Shown: positions 49,766-59,236, counted from the first letter of the stretch. The stretch is DNA of 64,000 nucleotides from Actinoplanes missouriensis 431 (GCF_000284295.1 NC_017093.1:3100001-3164000); one strand, 5' to 3'. The notes: generated by a model not told the origin, from the sequence alone. Numbers and translations are program-made.

Positions 49766-50914
49766 ATGTTTCCCGCCGTCGAGGGCGTCGCGCCTGCGGT
49801 CACCGCCGTCTTCACGGCCGTCCTGACCGAGGGCCCGATCAGCCGGGTCGCCCTCGCCCGCCGCCTCGGCCTCTCCTCCGCCGCCGTCACCAAGGCGGCC
49901 CGCCCGCTGATCGAAGCGGGTTACCTGGAGGAGCTGGCCGCGACCGAGCGGACCGGGCCCGGCGCGGGCCGCCCGGCCAGCCCTCTCGCTGTCTGCGCGG
50001 ACCGGGAGTTCTTCGTCGGCGTCAAGATTACCGGTGACGAGCTCATCGGTGTGGTCTGCGATCTGCGCGCCCAGGTCCGCACGTCCGCGCATCGCCGGCT
50101 GGCCGGCGCCGGCGTCGACCACGTCCTCACCGAGTTGGACGAGCTCGTTGACGACCTGCTCGACGGCTTCGACCGCGGCCGCGCCCGTTTCCTCGGCCTC
50201 GCCGTCTCCGGCGACGTCGACCACTCCACCGGCCTGGTGCGCTACTCGCCGTTCCTGCGCTGGCGCGACGTGCCGCTGGCCGAGCGCGCGGAGAAGGTCA
50301 CCGGTCTGCGCGTGACGGTGGAGAACGACGTGAAGGCGCTGACCACGGCCGAGCAGTGGTTCGGCGAGGGCGTCGGCGCGGACTCGTTCGCGCTGGTGAC
50401 CGTCGGCGCCGGCATCGGCTGCGGCCTGGTCGTCAACGGCCGGATCGTCTCCGGCGCGCACGGCGTGGCCGGCGAGATCGGGCACATCGGCTTCGACGTG
50501 GACGGCCCCGACTGCCACTGCGGCAGCCGCGGCTGTGTGGAGGCGGTCGCCGGCGCCGACGCCATCGTGAGCCGGGCCCGGGCGATCACCGGCCGCCCGG
50601 AGCTCACCTTCGACGACGCGGTGTCGCTGGCCCGCGCGGGCGACGCCCCGGTCGACGCCGCCTTCGCCCGCGCCGGGACCGCGATCGGTGCCGGCATCGC
50701 GGCGGTCGCCAACCTGGTCGGCCCGGCCCGCATCGTCGTCTCCGGTGAAGGCCTGTCCGCCTACGACCTGTTCGAGCCGCACATCCGGGCCAGCTTCCAG
50801 CGCCAGGCGTTCGGCGCGGCGGCCGCGTGCCCGCTGTCGATCCGCCCGCTGCCGTTCGAGGAGTGGGCCCGGGGCGCCGCCACGGTCAGCATCCAGGCCC
50901 TCGTCGCCTCCTGA
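49766..50914 (+). CDS. ROK family transcriptional regulator (second copy)
   Basis: This 382-residue regulator is nearly parallel to the protein at 27825: winged HTH (PISRVALARRLGLSSAAVTKA), then the ROK domain with GEIGHIGFD and CHCGSRGCVEA. Its ATG lies six bases after a -10 box and has no ribosome site, so the mRNA should be leaderless. It is divergent from the GH36-CE7-GH95 operon. Paralogy plus an identical operator suggests cross-regulation with the first copy. Confidence 0.95.
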   Translation: MFPAVEGVAPAVTAVFTAVLTEGPISRVALARRLGLSSAAVTKAARPLIEAGYLEELAATERTGPGAGRPASPLAVCADREFFVGVKITGDELIGVVCDLRAQVRTSAHRRLAGAGVDHVLTELDELVDDLLDGFDRGRARFLGLAVSGDVDHSTGLVRYSPFLRWRDVPLAERAEKVTGLRVTVENDVKALTTAEQWFGEGVGADSFALVTVGAGIGCGLVVNGRIVSGAHGVAGEIGHIGFDVDGPDCHCGSRGCVEAVAGADAIVSRARAITGRPELTFDDAVSLARAGDAPVDAAFARAGTAIGAGIAAVANLVGPARIVVSGEGLSAYDLFEPHIRASFQRQAFGAAAACPLSIRPLPFEEWARGAATVSIQALVAS

Positions 50915-50934
50915 GCCGGGACACCCGGAGTGGC

Positions 50935-51108
50935 TCATTCCTCCCAGCCGGCGCCGAGCAGGCAGTTCCCGCAGCCGCGGCACGCCCCGTCCCCGTCGAC
51001 GGATCCGTCGGCGCGCCGGGCGTAGGGGCACGGCTCACCGGTCGGCGTGGCGTACCGGCGGGCCTTGCCGGTTTCCGGCGGGGGCCGCTGCACCGTTCGC
51101 GTGGTCAT
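50935..51108 (-). CDS. Small Cys-rich protein (57 residues)
   Basis: The frame from ATG 51108 to TGA 50935 has a perfect AGGGAGG site five bases upstream. It encodes a basic N-terminus and four Cys (Cys27, then Cys43, Cys46 and Cys49 in ACRGCGNCLLG). These could bind zinc or an iron-sulfur cluster. It is too short for ordinary gene filters. Function unknown. It converges on the ROK gene with 20 bases between the stops. Confidence 0.7.
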   Translation of the reverse strand: MTTRTVQRPPPETGKARRYATPTGEPCPYARRADGSVDGDGACRGCGNCLLGAGWEE

Positions 51109-51269
51109 GGCGACCTCCCTGACTTCTCGCGTCGTGCCGCCGTTGCGGACACCTCGATCGTCACGGCGTGGCCCGGTCGGCGGCAGAGGCTTTCGCCTCC
51201 CCTCGCGGGATCGCTCCGTTCTCGCAACCGAGGGTCTGCTCGCCCGGCCCGGTCACCTGCCGGACGCCG

Positions 51270-52553
51270 TCAGCGCTCGGTGCCGTGCCGGACCGCGACC
51301 ACCCCGGGCATGGACGCCACCTCGTCGACGAGGGCGCCGAAAGCGCCGGGGCTGCTCAGCCCCACCTCCCAGAAGTACGGCACCCGCATGCCGGAGTCGC
51401 CGATGAGCTCGCCGCCGTCGCAGTAGGCGTACCGGTACTCCTCGTCTTCGGGGTCGTGGTGGAACCACAGTGACGTGGTGCCCCACACCCGGCTGATCGC
51501 CGCCTCGGCGTAGTTGCGCTGCTCGTCGGTGGAGTCCTGGGCGATGTAGACGCGCGCCACCCGGCTGTGCGCGACGTCCGCGGGCGCCGGATCCGCCGGT
51601 GGCCCGGACGGGCTGCACGCGGCAGCGGCCGGGGGATGCCAGCCCGCGGCGGCGACGACACCGGCCAGCACCAGCATCGCGGGAAGCGCGGCACGCAGGC
51701 GGACCGCGGCGAGCGCCACCAGGGCAAGACCGAGGATCATCACACCGGGTACGCCGGTGAGTGCCCGCAGCCCCAGCCAGATGACCTCGTCACCGGGCCG
51801 ATCGGGTTGCCAGGACCAGAGACCGCCCAGCACCGCGACGGCGACCGTGAGCAGGATCGCCATCCCGCCGAATCCGGCCACCACGCCGGTCCGGACGGTG
51901 TCGCCCGCGGTGCGGCGGCTCGCCCAGCCGGCGATCAGCCATCCGGCGAGCGCGGCGAGGAGCCCACCGGCGACGGCGAGAGCCGGCAGCCAGGCCGGCG
52001 CGGACCGGCTGAGCTGGAAACTGGCCGCGCCGTCGGAGTCCCAGGCCGCGCGGTTGCCCCACAGCACGCCGGTGTAGGAGAGCACCAGGCCGTCCCGGGT
52101 GGCCCAGAAGGTGGCGGTGCCGATCGGGGTCTCGGACGCGACCTCCGAGGAGAAGGTGACATCGCCGTGCACGTCCCAGCCGGCGGCGGCCAGCCGGTCA
52201 CGGGCGCCCCGGGCGTAGCCGAGCACGTCGCGGGTCTCGCCGGTGTGCTTCACCCAGTAGTCGGCGAATCCGTAGACGGTCTGTTCGCCGTCGCCGCTGG
52301 CGGTGAAGGGCTCCGCGTCGCCGCCACCCCACACCCGCTGACCGGGGAAGACCGTCGCGCCCAGCTCCTGCGCCGCCGCGCCGGACGGCAGCGCCGGAGC
52401 ACCGGCCCAGCCGAGGCCGGCGGTGGCTGCGGCGCCGAGCAGGCCGGCGGCGAGCGCGGACAGGGCGGCCAGGACCAGCGCCGCGGTGCTCGCCGGGCGG
52501 CCCAGCCGGGCGACCTTCTGGATCACCCCGATCCAGAAGGTCGGTTTCCGCAT
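51270..52553 (-). CDS. Multi-pass membrane protein of unknown function
   Basis: The 427-residue protein has a helix near the N-terminus (TAALVLAALSALAAGLL), an extracytoplasmic domain of about 130 residues, then several helices (ALAVAGGLLAALAGWLIAG, FGGMAILLTVAVAVLGGLW, GVMILGLALVALAAVRL, AMLVLAGVVAAAGW). A second extracytoplasmic domain with scattered Cys follows. No family is recognised. A 12-bp inverted repeat (52512-52523, 52531-52542) lies in the first codons. Confidence 0.7.
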   Translation of the reverse strand: MRKPTFWIGVIQKVARLGRPASTAALVLAALSALAAGLLGAAATAGLGWAGAPALPSGAAAQELGATVFPGQRVWGGGDAEPFTASGDGEQTVYGFADYWVKHTGETRDVLGYARGARDRLAAAGWDVHGDVTFSSEVASETPIGTATFWATRDGLVLSYTGVLWGNRAAWDSDGAASFQLSRSAPAWLPALAVAGGLLAALAGWLIAGWASRRTAGDTVRTGVVAGFGGMAILLTVAVAVLGGLWSWQPDRPGDEVIWLGLRALTGVPGVMILGLALVALAAVRLRAALPAMLVLAGVVAAAGWHPPAAAACSPSGPPADPAPADVAHSRVARVYIAQDSTDEQRNYAEAAISRVWGTTSLWFHHDPEDEEYRYAYCDGGELIGDSGMRVPYFWEVGLSSPGAFGALVDEVASMPGVVAVRHGTER

Positions 52554-52575
52554 CCGGTCAATATAGAGAGGGCGA

Positions 52576-53343
52576 TCAACGCTCGCAGGCGCGCTTGGTG
52601 TCGCCTCGCTCGGCCTGGCACCAGTCGCCGCCCGCGGTGCCGTTGGCGCCGCCGTTGAGCAGGTCGGCCGCGTGCTTCCCCCAGTCGTCGCCGGCCAGGA
52701 TGTCGTCGCCCGCGCCGCCGTAGAGCTTGTCACGGCCCTGGTCGCCCATCAGCGCGTCCCGGCCCGCGCCGCCGTAGAGCCGGTCGTTGCCGGTGTCGCC
52801 GTAGAGCCGGTCGTCGCCGGTGTCACCGTAGACCTTGTCGTTGCCGGAGCCGCCGACCAGATAATCGGGGCCGCCGCGACCGTGGATCGTGTCGTGACCC
52901 GACTGCCCGTACAGGAAATCGCCGCTGGATCCGCCGGTGACCGTGTCGTTGCCGGACCCGGCGTAGGCGACCAGGCGGAGCCGGGTCTTGTTGGTGATCG
53001 TGTCGTTGCGGTCGTAGGTGTGGATCCGCACCTTCTGCGTCCACTCGCCGACACCACAGTAGACCTTGGTCCGGTCGCCCTTGACCGCCTTGCAACCCTT
53101 GCCGGCCTTGATGCGGTGCTTGTCGTCGACGGTCACGCCGTGCGCGGCGCTGCGGACTACCACCCGGTTGGCCTTGCCCGTGGCGGCCTTGTACTGCACC
53201 ACCTGCACGTCGCCGTCCCAGACCACCTGGGCGACGCCGGTGGACGCGGCCTGGGCGCCGGGCGCCGAGAGCACCCCGACACCCACTGCGGTCACCGCGA
53301 TCACGCCGAGTCGAGAGAGCCATCGGGTACGCGTAATGGACAT
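52576..53343 (-). CDS. Secreted calcium-binding (RTX repeat) protein
   Basis: This 255-residue protein has a signal peptide (AVTAVGVGVLSAPGAQA), a beta-rich domain with two Cys (GKGCKAV, VYCGVG) and then a run of nonapeptide repeats GGxGxDxhx (AGSGNDTVTGG, GGSGNDKVYGD, GGAGRDALMGD and others) that form a calcium-binding parallel beta-roll. It ends with two Cys. Export is by the Sec signal rather than by a type I system. Function unknown, probably cell-surface or matrix. Confidence 0.88.
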   Translation of the reverse strand: MSITRTRWLSRLGVIAVTAVGVGVLSAPGAQAASTGVAQVVWDGDVQVVQYKAATGKANRVVVRSAAHGVTVDDKHRIKAGKGCKAVKGDRTKVYCGVGEWTQKVRIHTYDRNDTITNKTRLRLVAYAGSGNDTVTGGSSGDFLYGQSGHDTIHGRGGPDYLVGGSGNDKVYGDTGDDRLYGDTGNDRLYGGAGRDALMGDQGRDKLYGGAGDDILAGDDWGKHAADLLNGGANGTAGGDWCQAERGDTKRACER

Positions 53344-53360
53344 GCAATCCCCCCATGAAT

Positions 53361-53398
53361 CGTCACTGAGCGCGGAGTTTCATCTCCGCGCAGTGACG
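53361..53398. terminator. Hairpin between two minus-strand genes
   Basis: A 15-bp stem with a two-base bulge and a TTTCAT loop lies 45 bases beyond the stop of the gene at 53443-53706 and just before the RTX start. It probably ends the upstream transcript. Confidence 0.6.
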
Positions 53399-53442
53399 AA
53401 CCTAGAGTGATCGTGGTGAATTCGAGGTGAAGCCCCGCCGCG

Positions 53443-53706
53443 TCAGTCGGCGTACCGGGTGGGCGGGAACGGGTTGTCCGCGGAGAGCGGTGTGGTCGCC
53501 CCCTGCGCCTCGCGGCGCGCGGTCACGCTCTCGATCTCCTGCTCGTCGGTGTCGAAGGCCGGGTCGAACGGCAGGGCCGCGTCGGTCGCGGCCGGCACGG
53601 CGTTCGGGTCGTAGTCGGTCACGCCGGCCTCGGCCCGCGCGGCGTCGGTGCGCCGGGCCAGCTCGTCGTCGATGCGGTTCCGGGAAGCTGCGTTGTCGTT
53701 GGTCAT
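53443..53706 (-). CDS. Small hydrophilic protein of unknown function
   Basis: The 87-residue protein is acidic and polar with no membrane helix (DDELARRTDAARAEAGVTDY, DPAFDTDEQEIESVTARR) and is probably disordered or helical. GGGAG precedes the ATG at 53706 at good spacing. No domain is recognised. Confidence 0.65.
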   Translation of the reverse strand: MTNDNAASRNRIDDELARRTDAARAEAGVTDYDPNAVPAATDAALPFDPAFDTDEQEIESVTARREAQGATTPLSADNPFPPTRYAD

Positions 53707-53774
53707 GGCGCTCCCATACCCGGCGCGGCCCGGGCCGCCACGATGAGCTCGATCACCCGGCGTGCCCGCTGTCA

Positions 53775-53833
53775 CGTCTCACCCCGGGCGGGGTCCACCG
53801 GGTGCGTCTCACCCGGGCGGGATCTACCGGGTG
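53775..53833. repeat. Tandem duplication of about 29 bp at the DM13 gene stop codon
   Basis: Two near-identical units, each beginning CGTCTCACC and ending ACCGGGTG (53775-53804 and 53805-53833), lie in tandem. The stop codon of the DM13 gene is inside the second. This is the second gene in the window with such a 3'-end duplication. Confidence 0.8.
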
Positions 53834-54369
53834 CTCAGATCCGCGGCTCCGAAGGAGACGGCGAACCGCTTGCACCAGATGCTGACGCTGCGGAACGCCG
53901 ACGGGTCGACGGCGGCGTCGATCGGATACACCTGATCGCCGTGGTTGCCCTTGAGCCGCCCCAGTTCGGCGACGTCACCGTCGTCGAAGACGCGCCAGCC
54001 GGCCGTGCCCGTCCGCACCGGCTGGTCGGACAGCCAGACGCGCAGGTCGGGCCCGTCGCTGGTGTCCAGGCCGACGAGTTCGAGCTGGTGACTTCCGTCG
54101 GCGTTGCGCACGACCCGTGCCGTACCCGTGGTGTCGTGTTCGTGGGTGACGAAGGTGCCCTGAGCGACCACCCGCGCGGCCGGCGGATCCTGCCGCTGCG
54201 AGGCGGCGGGCGACGGCGGCGTGGACGGCACGACGGCCAGCGATTCGGTCACCGTCGTGTCGGTGACCAGGCGCCACGGCTGGAACCAGTAGAGCCCGGC
54301 GGCCACGCCGGCGCCGAGCACGGCGACGACGGTCCAGGTCAGCGGTCTGGTGAGGAGTCGGCGATTCAC
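53824..54369 (-). CDS. DM13 domain membrane-anchored protein
   Basis: The 181-residue protein has one N-terminal membrane helix (TWTVVAVLGAGVAAGLYWF) and an extracytoplasmic DM13 domain with GPDLRVWLSD and the C-terminal SIWCKRFAVSFGAADL motif. DM13 domains are thought to take part in redox or electron-transfer reactions, with the conserved Cys as key residue. GTG start. It is divergent from a response regulator gene. Confidence 0.85.
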   Translation of the reverse strand: MNRRLLTRPLTWTVVAVLGAGVAAGLYWFQPWRLVTDTTVTESLAVVPSTPPSPAASQRQDPPAARVVAQGTFVTHEHDTTGTARVVRNADGSHQLELVGLDTSDGPDLRVWLSDQPVRTGTAGWRVFDDGDVAELGRLKGNHGDQVYPIDAAVDPSAFRSVSIWCKRFAVSFGAADLSTR

Positions 54370-54465
54370 GGCTTCGAGTCAACCCGCCGCCGTGGCCGCA
54401 GCGCCAGACGCGGCGACCTTACAGGTCTCTTACGGTCGTGGGGGCAGCCTGGCTACCCTGCCTTC

Positions 54466-55153
<688 letters not shown>

Positions 55154-55161
<8 letters not shown>

Positions 55162-56173
55162 CATCCTGCTGATCGCCGCGTACGCGCTGGCCGCCGGCGC
55201 CGTGGTCGGGCTGCTCGGCGCGGGCGCGATGCGGCTGCTGCGCGGCCGTTCGATCACCGTGCACGTGAGCGTGCTGCTGCTCGTCACGGTGGCGGCGGTG
55301 GCCGCCGGGGTGGTCGCCGTGGCCCAGGCGATGTTCCTCTCCGGACACGACCTGCAGGTGGTGCTGGTGACCGTGGCGGCGTCGGCCGTCGTGAGCCTCA
55401 CCCTCGGCATCGTCTTCGGCCGCCGGCTGGCCACCGCGGCGGTGTGGGCCGTGCAGGCGCGCGAGCGGGAGAGGCGGATGGAGGCCGGCCGCCGGGACCT
55501 GGTCGCCTGGGTGTCACACGATCTGCGTACGCCGCTGGCCGGGCTGCGCGCGATGACCGAGGCGCTGCAGGACGGGGTGGTCGCCGACCCGGAGACGGTC
55601 GCCGAGTATCACCGCCGGATCCGGGTCGAGACCGATCGGATGAGCGGCCTGGTCGACGACCTGTTCGAGCTCTCCCGGATCCACGCCGGTGCGTTGCGGT
55701 TGCGCCCGGCGCCGCTGTCCCTGGGCGACGTCGTCTCGGACGCCGTCGCCGCCGTGGCCGCGCCGGCCGCCGCGCGCCGGGTCGCGGTGACCGCCGGCAG
55801 CGGCGCCTGGCCCGCCGTCACCGCCGACGCGGCGCAGCTCAGCCGGATCGTCGGCAACCTCCTCGCGAACGCGGTGCGGCACACGCCGGAGGACGGCGTG
55901 GTCCGGATCGACGCGGGCCACGACGAGCGGCAGGTGTGGTTCGCGGTGCGGGACGGCTGCGGTGGCATCCCGGACGACGACCTGCCGAGAGTCTTCGACG
56001 TGGCGTTCCGGGGCAGCCGGGCCCGGTCCCCGCAGGCCGGCGGGGGCGGAGGGCTCGGTCTCGCGATCGTGCACGGCCTGGTGCAGGCCCACGGCGGGCA
56101 GGTGCTGGTCCGCAACGTCGCCGGAGGCTGTCGCTTCGAGGTCCGGTTGCCCGCGGGGGCCGGATCGGCGTGA
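55154..56173 (+). CDS. Sensor histidine kinase
   Basis: The 339-residue kinase has three to four N-terminal membrane helices with little extracytoplasmic sequence. A HisKA domain follows with the phospho-His in WVSHDLRTPLAGLRAM, then HATPase with NLLANAVRHTP, DGCGGIPDDD and GGGLGLAIVHGLV. GTG start inside the end of the response regulator gene, so the two form a two-component pair. The intramembrane-type sensor suggests an envelope signal. Confidence 0.93.
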
Positions 56174-56204
56174 GCCCGGCGTTGCCTCGATCACGTTGGA
56201 GGCC

Positions 56205-56300
56205 GACCACCGGCGGGTGCGGTGCTCCGCCGGTAGGGTCAGCGGTAGGTGCGCCGGGAAGTCTGGTCGGCAACGTCCGACCCGACCCTGAAAAACGGAG
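56205..56300 (+). ncRNA. Structured leader of nhaA (candidate cation riboswitch)
   Basis: The leader contains a hairpin (ACCGGCGG 56209-56216 with CCGCCGGT 56227-56234). A long-range pairing AGGGTC (56235-56240) with GACCCT (56284-56289) encloses the purine-rich GCGCCGGGAAGTCTGGTCGG and alternative short stems. The closing strand ends seven bases before the ribosome site. nhaA-associated riboswitch classes are known, including ones reported to sense lithium; whether this belongs to one of them is inferred, not shown. Confidence 0.5.
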
Positions 56301-56305
56301 TGACA

Positions 56306-57640
56306 ATGACGGCGACACCACCCCGCAACAGCCCGCGCCTGTTCGATCGTGGGTCCTGGCCGGAGGCCCGTCGCATCGGCGACATCCTCCGGAAGGAGAC
56401 CATCGGCGGCGTCCTGTTGCTGGCCGGTGCGGTCCTCGCCCTGATCTGGGCGAATTCGCCGTGGGGCGACAGCTATGAGACGTTGCGCGGCTTCACGATC
56501 GGTCCGGCGTCGCTGCATCTGGATCTGTCCCTGGCGACGTGGGCTGCCGACGGTCTTCTGGCGATCTTCTTCTTCGTCGCCGGCCTCGAACTGAAACGCG
56601 AGTTCGTCGCCGGTGACCTGCGCGACCCGCGCCGCGCCGCGGTCCCGATCGCGGCCGCCGTCGGTGGGGTGCTCGTCCCGGCCGTGCTGTACCTGGCGAT
56701 CAACGTCAGTGCGGACGACGGGGCGGTCAAGGGCTGGGCGATCCCGACCGCCACCGACATCGCGTTCGCCCTGGCCGTGCTCGCGGTCATCGGCCGCTGC
56801 CTGCCACATGCCATGCGGACCTTCCTGCTGACCCTGGCCGTGGTCGACGACCTGCTCGCGATCGTGATCATCGCGGTCTTCTACACCTCGGACCTGTCGG
56901 TGCTGCCCCTGCTCGGGGCCCTGGCGCCGCTGGCGGTGTTCACCGTTCTCGTGCAGCGCCGGGTCCGGGCGTGGTGGCTGCTGCTGCCGCTGGCCTTCGC
57001 CACGTGGACGCTGATGCACGCCTCCGGCATCCACGCCACCGTCGCCGGGGTCCTGCTCGGGTTCGCCGTACCGGTGCTGCGCAGCCGGCAGGCGGGTGGC
57101 CCGGATGCCGGCCCCGGGATGGCGGAGCACTTCGAGCACCGGTTCCGGCCGATCTCCGCCGGCGTCGCGGTCCCGGTGTTCGCGTTCATGTCCGCGGGCG
57201 TCGCGGTCGGCGGTCCGGACGGGCTCGGCTCGGCGCTGACCGACCCGGTCGCGGTCGGCATCCTGGTCGGGTTGATCGTCGGCAAGCCGGTCGGCATCAC
57301 CGCGGCGACGTGGCTGGTCACCCGCTTCACCCGGGCGAAGATGGACTCGGGATTCGCGTGGATCGACGTGTTCGGCCTGGCGGTGCTCGCCGGCATCGGG
57401 TTCACGGTGTCCCTGTTGATCGGCGAGCTGGCGTTCGGGGTCGGCAGCGACCGGGACGACCATGTGAAGGTCGCCGTGCTGACCGGCTCGTTGGGTGCCG
57501 CACTGCTCGCCACGGTCATTCTCCGGCTGCGTAACCGCACGTATCGGCGCATCCACGAGGCCGAGAACACCGACGCCGACCGCGACGACATCCCCGACGT
57601 CTACCAGCAGTCCGAGCCGGGCCGGCCGGAGAACGCGTGA
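56306..57640 (+). CDS. nhaA: Na+/H+ antiporter NhaA
   Basis: The 444-residue antiporter has about twelve membrane helices and the ion-binding motifs [11 protein letters not shown] and [14 protein letters not shown] (the Asp pair). [12 protein letters not shown] and [13 protein letters not shown] are also conserved. The C-terminal tail is hydrophilic. It exchanges sodium or lithium for protons in the cytoplasmic membrane. The ATG at 56306 follows CGGAG, and a structured leader precedes it. Confidence 0.95.
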   Translation: MTATPPRNSPRLFDRGSWPEARRIGDILRKETIGGVLLLAGAVLALIWANSPWGDSYETLRGFTIGPASLHLDLSLATWAADGLLAIFFFVAGLELKREFVAGDLRDPRRAAVPIAAAVGGVLVPAVLYLAINVSADDGAVKGWAIPTATDIAFALAVLAVIGRCLPHAMRTFLLTLAVVDDLLAIVIIAVFYTSDLSVLPLLGALAPLAVFTVLVQRRVRAWWLLLPLAFATWTLMHASGIHATVAGVLLGFAVPVLRSRQAGGPDAGPGMAEHFEHRFRPISAGVAVPVFAFMSAGVAVGGPDGLGSALTDPVAVGILVGLIVGKPVGITAATWLVTRFTRAKMDSGFAWIDVFGLAVLAGIGFTVSLLIGELAFGVGSDRDDHVKVAVLTGSLGAALLATVILRLRNRTYRRIHEAENTDADRDDIPDVYQQSEPGRPENA

Positions 57641-57724
57641 CGGCGGATCGGGTCGGTGTTTGTCCCTGCCATCGACACCTGTGATCATGAGGTGGTCGAA
57701 CGACGGCTGGAGAGGAGCACTGTC

Positions 57725-58090
57725 ATGGCGATCGATCCCAGCGGTGAGAACATCCGCGACTTCGTGCTGGCCGACCCCGAGGGGCCGGTGGTGATGCTCA
57801 ACCTGCTCAGGTTCACCGCGACCGGCCGGGATTCCTACGATCAGTACGCGCGAGCGGTAGGAACGACGTTCCTTCCCCGGTACGGCGGTGAGGTGCTCTA
57901 CGCCGGCGACGGGGACACCGCGCTCGTCGCCGAGGACGGCCAGCAGTGGGACGCGGTGCTGCTGGTGCGCTATCCCAGCCGGGAGGCGTTCGGCCGGATG
58001 GTCGCGGACCCGGAGTACCAGCAGTTCACCCGGCTGCGCACGGCGGCGCTGCAGGAGGCGGTGCTGCAGCCGACCCGGCCGTGGCGGTGA
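57725..58090 (+). CDS. DUF1330 domain-containing protein
   Basis: This 121-residue protein has a ferredoxin-like dimeric alpha/beta-barrel pattern typical of DUF1330: VVMLNLLRFT, YDQYARAVGTTFLPRYGGEVLYAG and VLLVRYPSREAFGRMVADPEYQ. The family has no firmly established function. The ATG at 57725 follows GAGAGGAG. Confidence 0.88.
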   Translation: MAIDPSGENIRDFVLADPEGPVVMLNLLRFTATGRDSYDQYARAVGTTFLPRYGGEVLYAGDGDTALVAEDGQQWDAVLLVRYPSREAFGRMVADPEYQQFTRLRTAALQEAVLQPTRPWR

Positions 58091-58256
58091 CCGCCTGACG
58101 GTCCGGCCGGCGCCACCGGTGCGCCGGTGTCACGATGTCCGCCCGGTCCCGTGACACTCTCATGACAGTTCTCTCCTGCGGGTCGCGGCGCTCCACGCGT
58201 ACCTATGATCGGATTTTCCGTGGCAGCGCGCGTTCACCATTCGCTCGGGGGTTCCG

Positions 58257-58694
58257 ATGGGCGGCGGCACCGAATCCGTCGAGTTGTTGATCGTCCAGGA
58301 CGATCCGGCCGAGACCCTGCTGATGCAGGAGGAGTTCGGGGAGCATCATCTGGTCAACCGGGTGTGCGTGGCGCACGATGTGCGCCGGGCGTTGGCGTAC
58401 CTGGACGGATCGCCGCCGTTCACCGACGCGGGCCGGCCGGATCTGGTGCTGCTCGACCTCAATCTGCCGGGCCGGGACGGCCGTGCGGTGCTGCGCCACC
58501 TGCGGAGCCGGCCGGAGACCGCGGGTGTGCCGGTGGTGCTGCTGACCCATTCGCCCGCGGCCGAGCGGATCCTGCGTGCCGAACGCCTGCCGGTGCAGGG
58601 GTACGCGATCAAACCCGTTGACTTCGCCTGCCTGACGACCGTGGTCCGGTCGTTGGACACGCTCGGCTTCCAGGTGTGGCGCGCCGCGTCCTGA
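58257..58694 (+). CDS. Single-domain response regulator (Rcp1-like)
   Basis: The 145-residue protein is a receiver domain without an output domain. It keeps the acidic pair (VQDDPAE), the phospho-Asp in VLLDLNLPGRDG, the Thr in VLLTHSP and the Lys in AIKPVDF. Such stand-alone receivers often work with bacteriophytochromes or in phosphorelays. A truncated paralog lies at 63327-63653. Confidence 0.92.
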   Translation: MGGGTESVELLIVQDDPAETLLMQEEFGEHHLVNRVCVAHDVRRALAYLDGSPPFTDAGRPDLVLLDLNLPGRDGRAVLRHLRSRPETAGVPVVLLTHSPAAERILRAERLPVQGYAIKPVDFACLTTVVRSLDTLGFQVWRAAS

Positions 58695-58704
58695 CCGGCC
58701 GGCG

Positions 58705-59001
58705 TCAGCGGACCTCGTGACCGCGGCGATCCCACCGGGGCGCCGGTCGATCGGCGGTGAACGCGACGATGGCGACGCCGGATCCGGCGAACAGCACCTG
58801 CAAGGCGACTTCGAAGAGCGTCAGTCCGCTGCGCTCGGTGTTCGCCATCCGCGTGATCACGGCCGCCAGGACGGCGGCGGCCATCGCCGCGGCGACCGGC
58901 AGCCATCCCGGGACGGCCCGTTTGCGGCGGAGCAGAACGCGGCCCGTGACGCCGACGACCAGACCGACGGCCACCGCGAGGATCAGACTGTGTGCCGTCA
59001 T
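58705..59001 (-). CDS. Small membrane protein of unknown function
   Basis: The 98-residue protein has three hydrophobic helices (LILAVAVGLVVGVTG, LPVAAAMAAAVLAAVIT, LFEVALQVLFAGSGVAIVAF) and a basic C-terminal tail. GGAGGG precedes the ATG at 59001. No family is recognised. It converges on the single-domain response regulator. Confidence 0.72.
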   Translation of the reverse strand: MTAHSLILAVAVGLVVGVTGRVLLRRKRAVPGWLPVAAAMAAAVLAAVITRMANTERSGLTLFEVALQVLFAGSGVAIVAFTADRPAPRWDRRGHEVR

Positions 59002-59149
59002 GACGGGTCCCTCCAGACGCGTATCGGTAACGGCCAGAGTGCCTCCCGTGGTCTGCGGATTGTTCCCGCACCCATGACAGTTGGGTGACAAACCCGGTGA
59101 TGTGCGGCCACGGGCGGGCGGTGACACGCGGGCGAGGCATCATGCGGGT

Positions 59150-59236
59150 ATGAGCACCACGCTGTTGGTCGAGAATGACGACCCTGTCGGGCACCCGGCG
59201 ACGGTGCGCGGCCCGGGCCGCACGCGGCAGCCGTGA
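59150..59236 (+). other. 28-codon frame resembling a response-regulator N-terminus
   Basis: The frame MSTTLLVENDDPVG starts like a receiver domain (LLVExDD), then becomes Pro/Gly/Arg-rich and ends in TGA overlapping the GTG of the kinase gene (59233). It could be the remnant of a lost cognate regulator or a short upstream cistron that couples translation of the kinase. Both are inferences. Confidence 0.35.

Noticed and set aside
52576..53343. RTX toxin with type I secretion
   Set aside because: The protein has a Sec signal and no nearby ABC exporter or membrane-fusion gene, so it is more likely a surface calcium-binding protein.
55514..57688. Minus-strand frame of over 700 codons opposite the kinase and nhaA
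   Set aside because: Shadow of two well-supported genes on the plus strand.
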